Shown one piece after another: positions 41,782 through 58,654 of a stretch of DNA of 64,000 nucleotides. The stretch is from Marvania coccoides (taxonomy: Eukaryota; Chlorophyta; Trebouxiophyceae; Chlorellales; Chlorellaceae). Under the pieces are notes generated by a model. The model was given only the letters and a program-made list of their open reading frames with translations, was not told where the DNA came from and made no database searches. Positions within the stretch are counted from its first letter, which is position 1; each line of letters starts with the position of its first letter. The position numbers and the translations under genes were made by a program. The DNA lies in assembly GCA_963854735.1 (NCBI GenBank), contig OY978109.1, positions 806,001-870,000 of the forward strand, written 5' to 3'.

Positions 41782-42794
41782 TCACAGTTCTTCATTTCCA
41801 TACTCGTGCTCTGCTGGCGTCGCTTGGCACTCGCTGGCATCATCAGGGCACCCAGGGTACTCTTTCCCTTGACCCTCCTTTTTATCACCAATGACGCACA
41901 GGCACCGCTCCGTCTGCTCCCCTCTCTCTGCTGCCGACGATGCATTAACAGCAAATTTTCGGGGAACCCTTCCCTCCGCACAGTTCACCCACCCCCCATC
42001 TTCCGCAGTCCAGCTCACGTCGCACAGCACCTCTCTGCCATCATCCTCTCGGGCAAGCGCCGCCTTTTTTAATTCTTCTGCCTTTCTTTTTGCCTCCGCC
42101 TTTTTCTCCTCAGCCTTGCTGTGCTGCGCTGCCATGGTCTCAGACAGCCGAAACAGATCGCTGGCGCCCCCCTCCGCGTCGTAAAACCTCCCCACCACCT
42201 TGCCCACGTATTTATATTCCTTGTGGTCGCGATAAAAGTCCCGCCACCCAACAAGCCCAGCGTGCTCCTCGGCAGTGAACGCAGCCACGTCGTCGTCCAG
42301 GTGGTTCTTGAAGTCGCCGGTGACGAAGGAGCGGGAGGAGTCCCGGCCAGCGAAGAAGCCGTAGCCGCCTTCAGAGCCTGGAGGAAAAAAATGGGAAAAG
42401 GGGGGGGGGGCGATAAGTCACAAAGGAAAAAATGCCGTTGAATCTGAAGATTTTCTTTCTTTCTTTTCTTATCCACACGCACCGTAGTGTTTTAGCCCAG
42501 ATGTCACGTCGTATACTTCTCCCATGCACGCAACCAAAACTCGGCCGCTCTTTCCCTTCTCTGTGTACTCTGCCAGCTCCTGGGGGGTGAAAATGTGGGG
42601 CACGGTGAACCCCAAAGCGGCGGTGCGAGCGCTGGACTTCTTGGAGGGTGCAGTAGGTCGAATGAAGAGCGCTGCGATGGTGTTCCAGGCCACAAAACCC
42701 AGCAAGACGGTGGCGACGGCGGCAAACAGCATCCCCAAAACATCCAGGCCCCCGGGCTTGGGATGATACTTGGCACCTGGTGTTTCATCTTCAT
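41782..42794 (-). CDS. Neuferricin/CYB5D2-like cytochrome b5-domain (MAPR) membrane protein
   Basis: Exon 42483-42794 (5' limit uncertain) and exon 41782-42377, with an intron of 105 bp. A membrane anchor (VLGMLFAAVATVLLGFVAW) precedes the haem-binding MAPR domain: FTPQELAEYTEKG, VLVACMGEVYDVTSGLKHYG, then FFAGRDSSRSFVTGDF and VGKVVGRFYDAEGG. After a Lys/Glu coiled coil comes the Cys-rich neuferricin tail: VLCDVSWTAEDGGWVNC, RCLCVIGD and YPGCPDDASEC. Related proteins bind haem and may partner cytochromes P450. The N-terminus is not settled: the frame stays open upstream through NFLIEWVQKPLSSALIFLIC without an ATG, so at least one 5' exon is missing. Confidence 0.85.
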
Positions 42795-42959
42795 CTGCGA
42801 TGCAAATCAGAAAAATCAGGGCGCTGGAAAGCGGCTTCTGCACCCACTCGATCAGAAAATTTCGAGATTCAACTCGCCGATTTTGTCGTCGTTGGCAGGG
42901 GCTGCTGCCCGTTGGCGCAGCTCTGGACCCTCCATTTGTTTCTGCGATATAAAATATTG

Positions 42960-43669
42960 AATTTATAAAGCATTCTCCTTTTCTCGTATCACCACAAAGT
43001 CCAGAATTGAAGAACTGTCTGTTCTTGTGGAGGAATGAGTTGCGTGATTGTGGGGACGTAGTTTACACGCTACGGGTCTCTTTAAACCATGCCTCCACCT
43101 CCGCAGGTGCGCCGCATGGGCAGCTTTGCCGCTGCCTGCATGGGAGGTCGGTTGCTGCCAGCGGCAAGCCTTTGCATTTCCAACAAAGCTCTGCATACTT
43201 TAATGCCTGGAATTACATTTACAACTTCCTGGCAAGAATCAAATGAGAGAGCGGTACATTGACAAGTAAAATTTGGACAAGTTCGTTCGTTGATTCAACG
43301 CCCCTCTGCTGCAGACTTGTGGAATATTGACACAAGAAGGAGTGGAATGGAGCGAAACGGCGCGTCTTAGGCTCCGCAAAGGAAGCAGCCCGACAAAGAA
43401 AATCAGAACAGGGAGGAAAAAAGCCGATTATAAACACAAAAATGAAGGAAGAAATTTCATATAAAAATGCAAGGGTAGATGTAGAAAAAAAGACATTATC
43501 AGTCAGAAGTTTTAAACTCAGCCACCGGTTCAAACGTCAGGCGAGCCTCACATATAGATATCCCAGAATTTTTCAATTCCGCTGTTTATTTCATTAGCGT
43601 CATCATTTATTGTTCAACCAGGCAGGCACGATTGTGGCGCCACACATTTTTTTCTTTCTTTTTTACTGA
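42960..43669. other. Intergenic; may hold the 5' exon of the neuferricin gene
   Basis: A minus-strand ATG at 43196 opens a ~70-residue frame (MQSFVGNAKACRWQQPTSHA...) that could be the missing exon, but no splice joining it in phase was found. The rest is AT-rich. Confidence 0.35.
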
Positions 43670-46289
43670 CTAGTCGTTTGCCACTGCAGTCAGCAATTCC
43701 AGGATCTGTTGGGCGGTTGGGCGTTCCTCAGGGTCCTCGGCAACGCACCTCGCGTGCAGGTCGACCACCACCTGGGGGCAGTCGTCAGGGGCCACAAGGG
43801 AGCGCATGGCCCCCCGCACGGGGGCTTCACCTGTGCATACCTCCCACAGCACCACCCCCCACGAATAAATGTCAGCCTTGCTGCTGCACCGCCGCCCCGC
43901 CAGCACCTCTGGCGCAGACCACGCAAAGGTGCCCAGCCCCGACGACACCATGGACAGGTAGCTCTTCTGCATGACGCGCGCCATGCCAATGTCCGCCAGC
44001 TTGGCCGTCCCCGCTCGCGACAGCAAAATGTTGGCGCTCTTGAGGTCGAAGTGAACGATGCGCTTGGAGTGGAGGTATTGCAGCCCACGGGCCACATCTT
44101 CCATCACCCGCCGGCCCCTCGTTCGCCACGCAAACACCCGCCGCCCGCCCCCGTCCCTGGCAGACAGCGCCCTCCACAGGTCGCCCACGTCCATCAGCTC
44201 GGTCACCAGCATCGCCGTGTTATTGGGCCCGTCCAGGCACGCCCCCAGGAACTGCACGATGTTGCGATGGCGCAGCTCCTTGAGCAGCATCACCTCCCTC
44301 GCAAACGCGTCGGTGTGGCGCGGTTCCTCTAGGCGGTGCAGCACTTTGATGGCCACGCTGGTCTCGCCGGCGTACATCCCCTTGTACACGGTCCCGAATG
44401 CGCCGGTGCCCAGCTGCCACCATGACCCGTCTGGTCTTCGGCAAACCTCAACATCCTCAACCCGCATGCTCCACTCCGCCGCATTTTCCAACGCTAACCG
44501 CGCGGAATGAGACTGCTGCCGCTGCTGTTGTGCTGCTGCTGTTGCTTCCACCACCGCTGTATCCGCTGCTGCTGCCAGGGCGTCTCCCTCTCCCACTTCT
44601 TCATCCTCTTCTTCTCCTTCACCAACCTCTGCCAGCGTCTCATGGGCTGCCACCTCCGCCGCTGTCCTTGCTGCCGCTGCGTCTGCCGAGCCCTCCCAGC
44701 TTTTTTCCGCTGCCTCCTCCCGCGCCGCTGCAGCCTCCGACTCCTCGTCCTCCAGCATGTCTGCCAGGTTGGAGTAGTCGACCACGGGGCGGTGGGCGTA
44801 CATCTGAGAAAACGCCTCCAGAAGCTCACGCGCGCTGCTGCCCGGCGGCATTGAGCGACCTCCAGAGGAGCCAGAGCCGCCGCCCACTGCTGCCGTCTGG
44901 TTTTGCGCCAGCTCAGACACCGACACGAGCTGGTCCAGCCGCACCGAAAACACGCCAGGGCTGAGCATGCCGCCGGACAGCGGCAGCCCCGCCCAGGCGT
45001 CTGCGCTTGACCGCGACTGCCGGCCGCCGCTGCTGGCGTCCACCACCGAGGGAGGGGAGTCTTGCCGCCGCAGCGTCTTCCCGACCTCGCCGTTCATTAC
45101 CACGCTCAGATCGCTGGTACGCTGCGATTCCAGGCTGGTGCCGCTCTCTGCGTCGCCCCCAGAGCCTGTGGAGCCAGGCCCTTGACGCTGCGTGTCGCCA
45201 TTCTCACCACCACGCTTCGATGCTGCTGCTGCTGCTGCCGCCTTCCTGCGCGCCCTCACCAGCAGTATCGCGCTGATGACCACCAGCGCCATCACAATGA
45301 GCACAGAGGGCACCACCGCTGCCGCCACCATCACGCCGGAACTGCCACCGCCGGCGTCGTCGACCAAATTTCCGTTTTTGAAGTAGGTGGCGGAAGTGGG
45401 GTTCAAATTGGAAGCCTCCAGCGACACTTTATTGCTTCCAGGCCCGCCCTTGAGCACCGAGATGGAACCAGAGCCGTCAAAAGCAATCCCCAGCGGGAAG
45501 TGAACAAGGGCCTGGCACAGCGGGTCCGCTGTGCACAGCCCTGCTGCTTTGCTGACCGCGCCCATCACCATGCAGGCTTCGGGCACCGAGGAGGCTGCGC
45601 AGGTGAAGTCAAACTGACCACCCAGGTCAAACCCCGGCTGCAGCTCGTAGCCCTCCACCTCTGGGAGCGTGATGTTCACGGGGGCGCCCGCGACGAAGGG
45701 AACCCCAGGGCGCTGCACTCGCGTGGGGTTGAAGCCCTCAACGTAAGGCGAAAATGCGTAGATCGAGAGGAGCTGGCATCCATTTTGGGGAAAAGTGGTG
45801 TTGCTGCCCTCCACGATGCAGCCCTCTTCCTGCGGACACCACTGCCACGCGTTGCAGCGAGCTGTTTCCGCGCAGGAGATGCAGCAGGCCTCGATGGTGG
45901 CATGCAAATTGGTGCTGGGAGACATGATTTCGCGTTCACCAGGCGGATAGTATGAATTGAAGGTCACGATGCACATCTCTTGCAGCAAATCAACCTCTAT
46001 GGTCTGTACCAGGGTGCCATTTCCAGGGGGAAACACTGTGTTTGTGCCTGCACACCCCAAAAAAAACAATTTATTTCTGCGACCATAGCCAAGGCTGAAG
46101 GAGAAGGGCCGTTGCCGCCCCGCTTGCTCCGCAAGACCAGCATCAGCATCGTGGTCACCCACCTGTCTGGTTGTTTTGCAGTAGAGCACGCCGGGCTTGA
46201 TTACCGCACCGAAGCCGAGCCGTGCCAGCCTTTGACAAGGGCAGGGACCACCCCAAAGCGGTCAGAAGGATGGCGAATCGCCACATCAT
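43670..46289 (-). CDS. Receptor-like protein kinase with Cys-rich ectodomain
   Basis: Exons 46163-46289 and 43670-46047; product 834 residues. Exon 1 encodes a signal peptide (MMWRFAILLTALGWSLPLSK). The ectodomain includes a PAN/apple-like Cys cluster (ATIEACCISCAETARCNAWQ, then CPQEEGCIVEG). One transmembrane helix lies at about 280-306 (VVPSVLIVMALVVISAILLV), followed by a long Ser/Ala/Glu-rich juxtamembrane region. The kinase domain (~585-825) has LGTGAFGTVYKG, AIKVL, HFDLKSANILL and SAPEVL, closest in style to TKL kinases. Two departures: HRD reads HFD, and DFG reads DIG. Key Lys, catalytic Asp and metal-binding Asp are present, so activity is plausible. Ligand unknown; probably plasma membrane. 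Confidence 0.9.
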
Positions 46290-46667
46290 GTGGATGCTGG
46301 CTACCAAAGTGTTGAAAAGGAACCAAGGAGACGCGGCATGGTAAAATATAGTTAACCAAAGTGGTGAAATTCTCGCTATTAAGGTTCGGCTACTGTAATT
46401 TCATTATTTTATTGGGATACGTGTCGCGTTCGAGGAAAAACATTATATGCAGCGTGAAGAGCTGGCTTCTTTTGCTTCGGAAGCTGTGAGGAAAAAAAGG
46501 CGCGAAAATTCAATAATTGGAAAATCAACTCTTTTCGCTTTTCGCATTGAAATGCTTTCGTTACTGCCTCTTTGCACATTGTGGACATCCAAATAATAGG
46601 CGCCGTCCGTTCTCGAGGATTCTGTCAAATTTGTGTCGAAACTTTCGAAATCTAAATTACAAGCTGT
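46290..46667. other. Divergent promoter region, kinase and starch protein
   Basis: 378 bp between two outward-facing genes. A TATA-like CTATAAATT lies not here but at 46765-46773, inside the proposed first exon of the starch protein, which leaves that gene's start open to question. Confidence 0.4.
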
Positions 46668-48878
46668 ATGCAAAACCCAGCTCTTTCCGCCCCACGAGGG
46701 GGGGCGGGGGTGTTTAGATCGGTGTCAAAAACCCACATCCTGCCTGGATCTGCTGGCCCACCCCCCTATAAATTGGGGAATATTTGCGTCGCGCGATCCA
46801 CGCCCACAGGTCGCCCCTTCTCTGACTTCCTGGAGCGCAGCGAACCGGCGGTGAGAGAATGGCTCTTAAACTGCTGCATTACCCACCTTTTTATGGAGCT
46901 AAATCCACTTTGCGCTTATTTTTTATGGTTGCAGCCCTCGCAAGACAATAATGGCGATTCCGCCGCCCTCACGCCTGAGGAGAAGGCAGAGCAGCTGATC
47001 CAACGCGCGGTGAGTATGTGGGTGTATTTGGGGTGTATATTTCTTAATACTGCTGCAAACATTTAAACACATTGCCCCTATTCAATAGTTTTTTAAATAT
47101 TCCGCTCGCCCCCTTCCTTTATTCCCAAACAAACAGTCTTCGGTGCTTGAGATGGCTCAGGCAGCCCTGGAGGACGTCCGCAAGCGCGAGCCCTCCGACT
47201 CCCGCTACCGCCGCAGCGGGGCTGGCATCGTGACAGGCGCAGTGGTGGTATCCAAGGCAGGCGATGAGAAGGAACTTTCCACGTTGGCCGCCGCCGCCCG
47301 CCCCTCCTCTCGCCCAGCCATCACCTCGCTCCCTCTGGCGTGGGAAAGCGATGGGAATGAGACCGACGACGAAGACGACGGCCCGAGCCTGCCTTTTGCG
47401 TCCTCGCCACCCCCCTCAGCAGCGGTCGGGGGAAGCAGCGGGGCTCGGTTGACTCCCTCCAGCGGAGGCGACATTGGTGGCGGCAGGAGCGATTCATTTG
47501 AGGGAGGAGGTTCGTCTTCTTCTCCTTCTTCTGGCAGCTGGGCTCCAGCTGGCCTGGATTCTTGGTTTGGCGGAAAAGTTGACACAGGCGGGGTGACGCT
47601 GCGCCCCTCCGCGGTGACCCCCACCGGGCGGGGGGGGGCTGGGATTGCGGTCATGGACCGTCCCGATCTGCCCACCTCCCTGGAGTTTGCGCCGCCCGAG
47701 GCTCCGGCAGAGTCGGGGGCGGCAGAAATTTTCCCTGCCAGCCTGGCGATGCGCTTCCAGTCCGAGGTCCCCTCCGAGCCTGCGGCAGCAGAACCGGCGT
47801 TTGCTGCGGCCCCTGCTGCGGGCGCGGCGGCGCCCCAGGGCGACTGGACGCGTAAGAGCGGTGAAGAGTTTGGCCCCGATGGGTACTGGTACCGTTGGAC
47901 CGAGGTGGAGGGCAAAGACGCCAGTGGCAGCGTGGTGTGGAGCGAGCGGTGGTGGGAGGCCAGCGACTGGCGCGGCATGAAGGAGCTGGGTGCTGAGAAG
48001 TGGGGCTCAAACGCAAGGGGGGATGCCTGGCGGGAGTCTTGGCGAGAGAGCATTGGGTTCGACGAAGCCACCCGCCAGCCCACGGTGGAGCGGTCTGCGC
48101 ACAAATGGGCGCGCGCCGCTGGGGGGCGGGAGTGGGAGGAGAAGTGGGGTGAGAGCTACTGGAGCGGCGGCAAGGCTGACAAGTGGGCCGACAAGTGGGG
48201 CAAGGAGGGGAACGAGGTGTGGCACGAGAAGTGGGGAGAGCAGTACGATGGAGCAGGCAAGTTGGTATATTATTTGTATTTTCTGAAGAAGGGGGGAGGG
48301 AAAAAATGTGTTTTGGCGCTCATAATACTACGAGAGAAAACACATTACTTAACGTCCTTTTGTGGTGTGCAGGTGGGTGCCTCAAGTACACAGATCGCTG
48401 GGCAGAGCGCGGCTCGCCCTACCACGAGTCCCCCGACAAGTGGGGCGACAAATGGGAGGAGACGTTCAAGGACGGCCGCGGCACCAAGCGCGGCGAAACC
48501 TGGAACGAAACCGGAGGCCACAAGTACCAGCGGTGGTGGGGGGAGAACCACGAGGGACAGGGCGTGGTGCAGAAGTTCGGTTCTAGCAGCACTGGGGAGC
48601 ACTGGGACGTGACCGAGGGCATGGACACCTACTACAACCCAATTCCTCACTTTGGGTACGACCTGGCGTTGGCGCACTCGCCCCAGCTGCGGGGGGTGCC
48701 CTCGCTGCCCAGGGACGACGCGCTGAACAACAGCGGTGGCGGGGGCAGTGGTGGTAAGGGAGGAGGGGGTGATGGTGGGGAAGAAGAGGGTGGCGGTAAG
48801 AAGAAAGGCGGCAAGAAGGGTGGCGGTGGCGGTGGCAAGAAGGGAGGAGGGGGGCTGGCCTCGTTGCTGTTTGGCTGA
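46668..48878 (+). CDS. ESV1/LESV-family starch-granule protein
   Basis: Exons 46668-46850, 46935-47009, 47137-48256 and 48373-48878; product 627 residues. The first ~60 residues resemble a plastid transit peptide. A disordered Ser/Gly/Pro-rich region follows, then from about 310 a Trp/Glu/Lys-rich repeat fold with units such as DKWGKEGNEVWHEKWGEQYD and KWGDKWEETFKDGRGTKRGE, ending TYYNPIPHFGYDLALAHSPQ. ESV1 and LESV bind starch glucans through aromatic ladders and control granule structure and turnover. The last intron has the consensus GC donor G/GCAAGT, which alone restores the conserved YDGAGGCLKYTDRWAER reading. The C-terminus is a Gly/Lys tail not typical of the family. ESV1 versus LESV is not resolved. 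Confidence 0.9.
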
Positions 48879-49605
48879 ATTGAAGTAATTGCATGTGTTT
48901 GTGTTTGTTCTTGTTCTTTTGGTAGTGATATATATTTTGATTTGATTTTTTGGTTCCTTTGTTGGTTTGGTTCTTTGGCGTTTTGGAAAAGAAAATAATA
49001 TTAATGCAATAAAAAGATTTGCATGGAGTGGTTTTTGTAATTGTTTGGAATGCGCCATCAGTACAGCGTGGAGAGAGAGAGGCTTGTCGTTTTTAACTTG
49101 AACAACTGGCACCAGAGAATCTGAGGCTTGTTCAAAGCTGGAAGAGAATCTGTAAAGTAAAGTAGGCTGCACGCCACGGTGTTAACCATGCACCGCTGCT
49201 GGGTCGTTTGGAGATGCTGCGCGTTCTGCGCATGCATGAGGGACTGTCTCAACGTGGCAGAAATATCAGGAAATTTTACACCTGTCCTATTCATATATGA
49301 TGATAATACAACCAGCTAACGGACGAAATAATAGAAACGAAAAACGAAACCTAACCTTAAGCCTCTGGGCTGGAACAGATAAAAGAAAACAAAAAAAGAA
49401 ATATATTACTATTATTGACGTCAACAGTATCCGACCTTTTCTAGATTTCCAACTGCTAAACAAATACAAGGAGTATAAAAAAAATATTGTGTGAGTGTGG
49501 ACATGCCTTTGGTGTTTTTATATACGATGGTCGGAAGAATGGCATGATGAAAATGAACATTGATTGAATGCAAGCAAAAGAAAAAAATCATTAAATTTTG
49601 TTATT
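48879..49605. other. Spacer between converging genes, no gene seen
   Basis: About 730 bp, T/G-rich then A-rich. Contains the 3' flanks of the starch-protein and invertase genes; TGTAA and AATAAA-like signals occur but were not assigned. Confidence 0.4.
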
Positions 49606-54026
<4,421 letters not shown>

Positions 54027-56802
54027 ATGTCATCTGCCTCTCTCATCTCAGTTCTGGCAGAATTTCCGCTGCTCCTCAAGAAATTCATTGACTTGCTGTA
54101 CAGTTTGGCAGGTCGGTGGCTTGCATTCCGAAACACGCATGAAAATATTAACCCTGTAAATTTGATCTGGGCTTTGACCAAACCCCTCTTCCTCCTTCAC
54201 AGCCTGCGCGGTGAGCGTCATCCGTCTTCTGGACGCATCCGGCATCAGCCAGAAGACCGCGGGTTTCATCAAGCGGCGCCTGCGTGGCCAGCCTTCTGCC
54301 ACCGACCGCCTTTCTTCTCCCAGCAGTCGCCCCTGCAATGCCCGCCCCCACACCGCGACAATCCCAGGCACGGTGTACGCAGACTACGCGGGGGCCCCTC
54401 CCTACTGCATCGACGCAGTGAGGGCTGCCAGCGAGGATCTGTTGGGCCAAATTTGGGCCAACCCTCACTCCGACCCTCCATGGGCCCCGAAAGAAAGCTC
54501 AATCGCGGTAGAAAGTCTACGGCACCGCGTCCTGGCCATGTGCGGTGCCAGCCCGCAGGAGTACGTGTGCGTGCTGACCAGCGGAGCCACTGCAGCGCTC
54601 AAGTTGGTGGCGGAAGCGTTCCCTTGGCGCGGCAACTCCGCGTTTGTGCACCTCTCTGACAACCACAACAGCGTGCTGGGGGTGCGAGAAGTGGCAGCAG
54701 CGGCAGGGGCGGCTACTGGCGTGCTTTCTGTCGGAGGGGTGTCGATCATGGGCGTTGATTCAGCTGCGGCGGCTGCAGGCAGCAGTGAAGGTTTTGAGGA
54801 TTCCTGCCAACCAGAGCACCTGTTTGCGTTCCCGCTGGAGTCCAATTTCAGTGGGGTGCGGTACTCGGAGGAGTTGACCACGGCTGTGCAGCAGGGGCGC
54901 CTGCAGATCGACCGATCGGCAGCGCTGACATGGCACGGCAGTGGCAAGCTTTCTTCGTCTTCAAATAGCAACTCAGAACCGAAACGGTTGCCAGCAGGGA
55001 GGTGGCGGGTGCTGGTGGACGCGGCGAAGGCCTGCGGCACGCGTCCCCCCGACCTTTCACGCTTTCCAGCAGATTTTGTGGCGATTTCGCTCTACAAGAT
55101 ATTTGGACACCCCACGGGGTTGGGGGCGCTGCTGGTGCGGCGAGACGCGCTGGTCCTGATGCACACCCACAAGCGCTACTTTGGCGGGGGCACGGTGGCG
55201 GCTTCTCTGGCTGAGGAGCGATTTCACGCTTTGAAGGCCGACGCTGCTGGGCTTGAGGACGGCTCGCTGCCCTTTCTGGCGGTGCCCGCTGCTGTGCGCG
55301 CCTTTGAGAGCTGGGACCGCGCGGGGGGGTACCCTGCAGCGGAGGCGGCAGCGCACGCAGCAGCTGCCCGCCTCTCTGGCGCGCTTGCGTCACTGAGACA
55401 CCCAAATGGCGCGCCAGTGTGCCGGGTTTACGGTTTGTGGGCGCACATGGATGGCTACATCATGGATGCGGCCCTTCAAACCGTGCTGGGGGGCCAAGGC
55501 CCCACGGTTGCCTTCAACATTTTAAATTCCGACGGCAGTTGGGTGGGCCACCGCACAGTGCAGCGACTGGCCTCTCTGGAAGGAATTTTCCTGCGTGCGG
55601 GGGTCATGTGCAATCCAGGGGCGTGCGCAGAGGCCCTGCAACTTCTCTCTGGTCAAATGAAGGGCTGGATTGCTGCCGGGGTCAGTTTGTGCTCTGCAGA
55701 GGATGACGTCATCGAAGGGGTACCCACGGGGGCGGTGCGGGCTTCCTTTGGGTGGGGCAGTACCGTGGCAGACGCGGACGCCGTCGCTGACTTCGTTTCC
55801 CGCCATTTTGTCGCTGCTGAGGAGAGCGTCGCTGCAACGCACGGCGTTCCCCCCCTCGAAGTTCCCACCCCCTCTGCAACGGTGGCTATCCATAGTCTGG
55901 CGCTGTACCCCATCAAGTCAGCTGCGGAGTTTGCCCCTCGTTCCTGGCCCATAGGCTCCCAGGGTCTTCTATACGATAGAGTGTGGAGTGTAGTGGATAG
56001 CAATGGAACAGTGCTAACGCAGCGGCGCTGCCCTGCACTACGAAGAGTGCACCCGGTGGTGGACCTGGACGCGGGGGTGCTGCGGGTGAGCGCGCCTGGA
56101 GCTGTCAGAGCCCTCGAAATTCCGCTGCAGCCGGCCAAGGAGGAACAAGCAGAAGGTGGCGCAGAGACGGTGAAAGGGTGCGGTAGGGGAGGTGGAAAAT
56201 GCACGAGCGGCGTGCCTGTTGAGGACCCCGCGGTTTCTGCGTGGTTTTCCGAGGTGCTGGGTGTGCCGTGCTGCCGGTTGGTCCGTGCTTGCAGCGGCAG
56301 CAGCAGCGGCGATTTTAGTGGCGAAAGAGGGGGGAAGAGCTTTGCCAACGATGCTCACCTGCTGATGGTGTCGACAGAGAGCTTGCGGGAGGTGCAGCGC
56401 TGGTCAGGGTTGGAGGGCGAGGAGCTGGGCACCTTTGCTGCCAGATTTCGGCCAAATTTCGTGGTGGAGGCGGCCACGACGGGGGAGGAAGCCGAGAGCT
56501 GCATGCATCCGTTTGATGAGGAGGCGTGGAGTGGACTGGCGGTGCCAGAGGGGCCTGAGCTGTGCGCAGCCGGCGTTTGTGCTCGCTGTGAAATGGTCAA
56601 CGGGCACCCCACTTCAATTGAGGGGGGAGGGGGCCCACAGCCGCTGCTGGCGCTGGCACGTGGGAGGAAACGGGCGGGGAAGCATCGCCTGGGCTTTGGG
56701 GCTCTGTTCAATGTGCTAGAGAATAAGAAGGGGGGCGAAGAGCAGCGGAGCGATGCAAGGCAGGAGCGAGTGACTGTGGGCATGCGCCTCGCCATTTTAT
56801 GA
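54027..56802 (+). CDS. Molybdenum cofactor sulfurase (ABA3/MOCOS type)
   Basis: Exon 1 54027-54111 and exon 2 54203-56802; product 894 residues. Transfers sulphur to the Mo centre of aldehyde oxidase and xanthine dehydrogenase. The N-terminal NifS-like PLP domain includes YADYAGAPPY near the start, TSGATAALKLVAEAFPW, and the PLP lysine in SLYKIFGHPTGLG (~325), with RYFGGGTV following. A conserved Cys loop (MCNPGACAEAL) is present. The C-terminal MOSC domain begins SLALYPIKSAAEFAPRSW and ends with CARCEMVNGHP. A Gly/Lys-rich insertion in the MOSC part and a ~40-residue divergent tail are the only oddities. Cytosolic in known cases. Confidence 0.93.
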
Positions 56803-57376
56803 TTCAAATAAATGAATAAAGAACAATGAGTACTGGTGTTTTGTATATTACACATATTTTTCGTATTACACCAACACACATATTTTTTCAAAAATCCAAC
56901 GAGATGGTTTGCTTGCTTTTATAAGCAGGTGAGCAGGTGTACCGATTCAAAAATGAAACGAATGAAAATAAAATAGCCCGTTTTCGGGCTCAAGTAGTAG
57001 AAGAAGAAATCAATTGGAAAAGGCAAGGACATGAAGCAAAAAAGGATGTGCTGCCATGCAGACAGCAGAATATTTTTTTTTTGAAAGGGCATTCCCTTTA
57101 CGACTGCACAATGAGACGATTGCCAGCTTTATATAAGAAGTCGGCCATTTATTGAAGGACACCACGAACGTGAGCTCAAGACAGGAAGGGCTGAGAAAAA
57201 GAAAGAAAAACGCACCCCAGAAAATTGAAAAGAAACTAGAAAGAGGGGAGGGCTACAAACAGGAAGGAATTTCAAGCCATACATTTACTCTTGAATGAGA
57301 CGAAAGCAAGAAAGAGTCACGCCATGCGTCGTTGTTTTGACCCTACAAAGCTGTTTGAGAGTATCTCAATCGAAAC
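56803..57376. other. Spacer between converging genes, no gene seen
   Basis: A-rich; AATAAA-type signals directly after the MOCOS stop (56808-56820). Confidence 0.4.
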
Positions 57377-58654
57377 TCACGGAAGCGCCTTGAACTCTCC
57401 GTGGGACACGCGCAGCGTGGGCACCACGCTGCTGCCCTTGGAATGCACAATGCGCACTGTATTGGGCATCACCGCCCCGCTGCCGTACCCCCCAGCCGTG
57501 CCCATCAACACGCCAGACATCGCCTCGACCGCGGTGTCAACGTCATGGCTGTTGAGAGCCTGCAGAATGGATATACAGAGGGGAGAAACACGTGATAGTC
57601 GAACTGGCAGGCAGTGGAACAAAAGAAGAAAGAAAATCCTTTTTTATTTTCTACCACTCTGCTGTGTGGCCTTTGTTCCCGTCTCTGTGCGGAGGATGAA
57701 CCCTCAAATTTGCATTTTATTTGTTTTTTTTACCTGCATCAGCGCACGCTCCTGCGCCCACACTGCCATGGCGCTGGCGTTGGAGTGAGAGCTCCGCTGG
57801 AGGGTGGCGTATGTGGTGGTGGTGGTGGTGGATGCAGAGAAGGGGGAAGGGGGCGTCATTTCGAGAAAGCAACCCTGCTGCTGGGGGTGATGCATGAAGA
57901 AGGGCGGCTCCATGAAGGCTCCACCCCCGACGTCAATTCCCGCAGCTGCAGAGACGGACGCAGCCCAGGAGGCCTGTTGAAGCTGCCCTGCAGGCGAAAC
58001 TGCGGGGATGGGGAGCGTGGGGGAAGCCACCACCGCCGGAGGAGGCTGCAGCGGCAGCACCAAATTCACGACGGAATTTTCGGTTTGGGGCTCAGCCCAG
58101 CTGGCGACGGAGTCGGCGAGAATGTCACGCATATCGATGGAAGAATCGACGCCGCCGCAGCCGTCGCTGTTCGCCAGGGAGGTTGCGGAATGCGGCAGCT
58201 GAATGACGGGAGGCAGATCGCAGTCTGCTGAAAAAAAAGGGAGGCTCTGCTGGGAGTGGGGGGCTGGAAGAGAAGGCATCGTGATTTCGTTGTCAACAAA
58301 GGCCTGCAGGGCAGCTTGGAGCTCGCGCTGCTGCTGCGAGGGCGTCTCTTGCAGCTGGGCAGCGTTGTGGTGGGGCTGTTTGGGGGGAGCGAATGCTGAA
58401 ACGTCCTGCAGCCAGCTCAGGTCCAGGCTGCCCAGCGCGGTCAGGCTTCTGCCGTCGCTGAGGGTCAGCAGGCGGCTGAAGCCGCGGGAGCAGCAGTCCT
58501 TGAACGAATAGTCGCTGGCGTAGGTTGGCATCACCTCCAGACTGCACTGCGGGGAGGTGAAGAACCCCACATCATTCTTATCGGGCACGGGGAACTTGAA
58601 GAGAGGGTCGGAGGAGGGGATGCGAGCGAAAGGGGAGGGCGAATTGGTAGTCAT
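57377..58654 (-). CDS. Unknown Gln/Pro/Ser-rich protein
   Basis: Exons 57734-58654 and 57377-57559; product 367 residues. The N-terminal ~100 residues include FKFPVPDKNDVGFFTSPQCS and FKDCCSRGFSRLLTLSDGRS. A Gln-rich helix (QQQRELQAALQAFVDNEI) and long Pro/Ala/Ser-rich segments with a run of Thr follow. The last exon has a compact Gly/Val-rich end (VEAMSGVLMGTAGGYGSG). No domain recognised. Composition suggests a disordered nuclear or regulatory protein, but that is only inference. Confidence 0.65.

Noticed and set aside
45062..45955. 297-residue plus-strand open frame
   Set aside because: Antisense of the receptor kinase ectodomain, His/Arg-rich and featureless.
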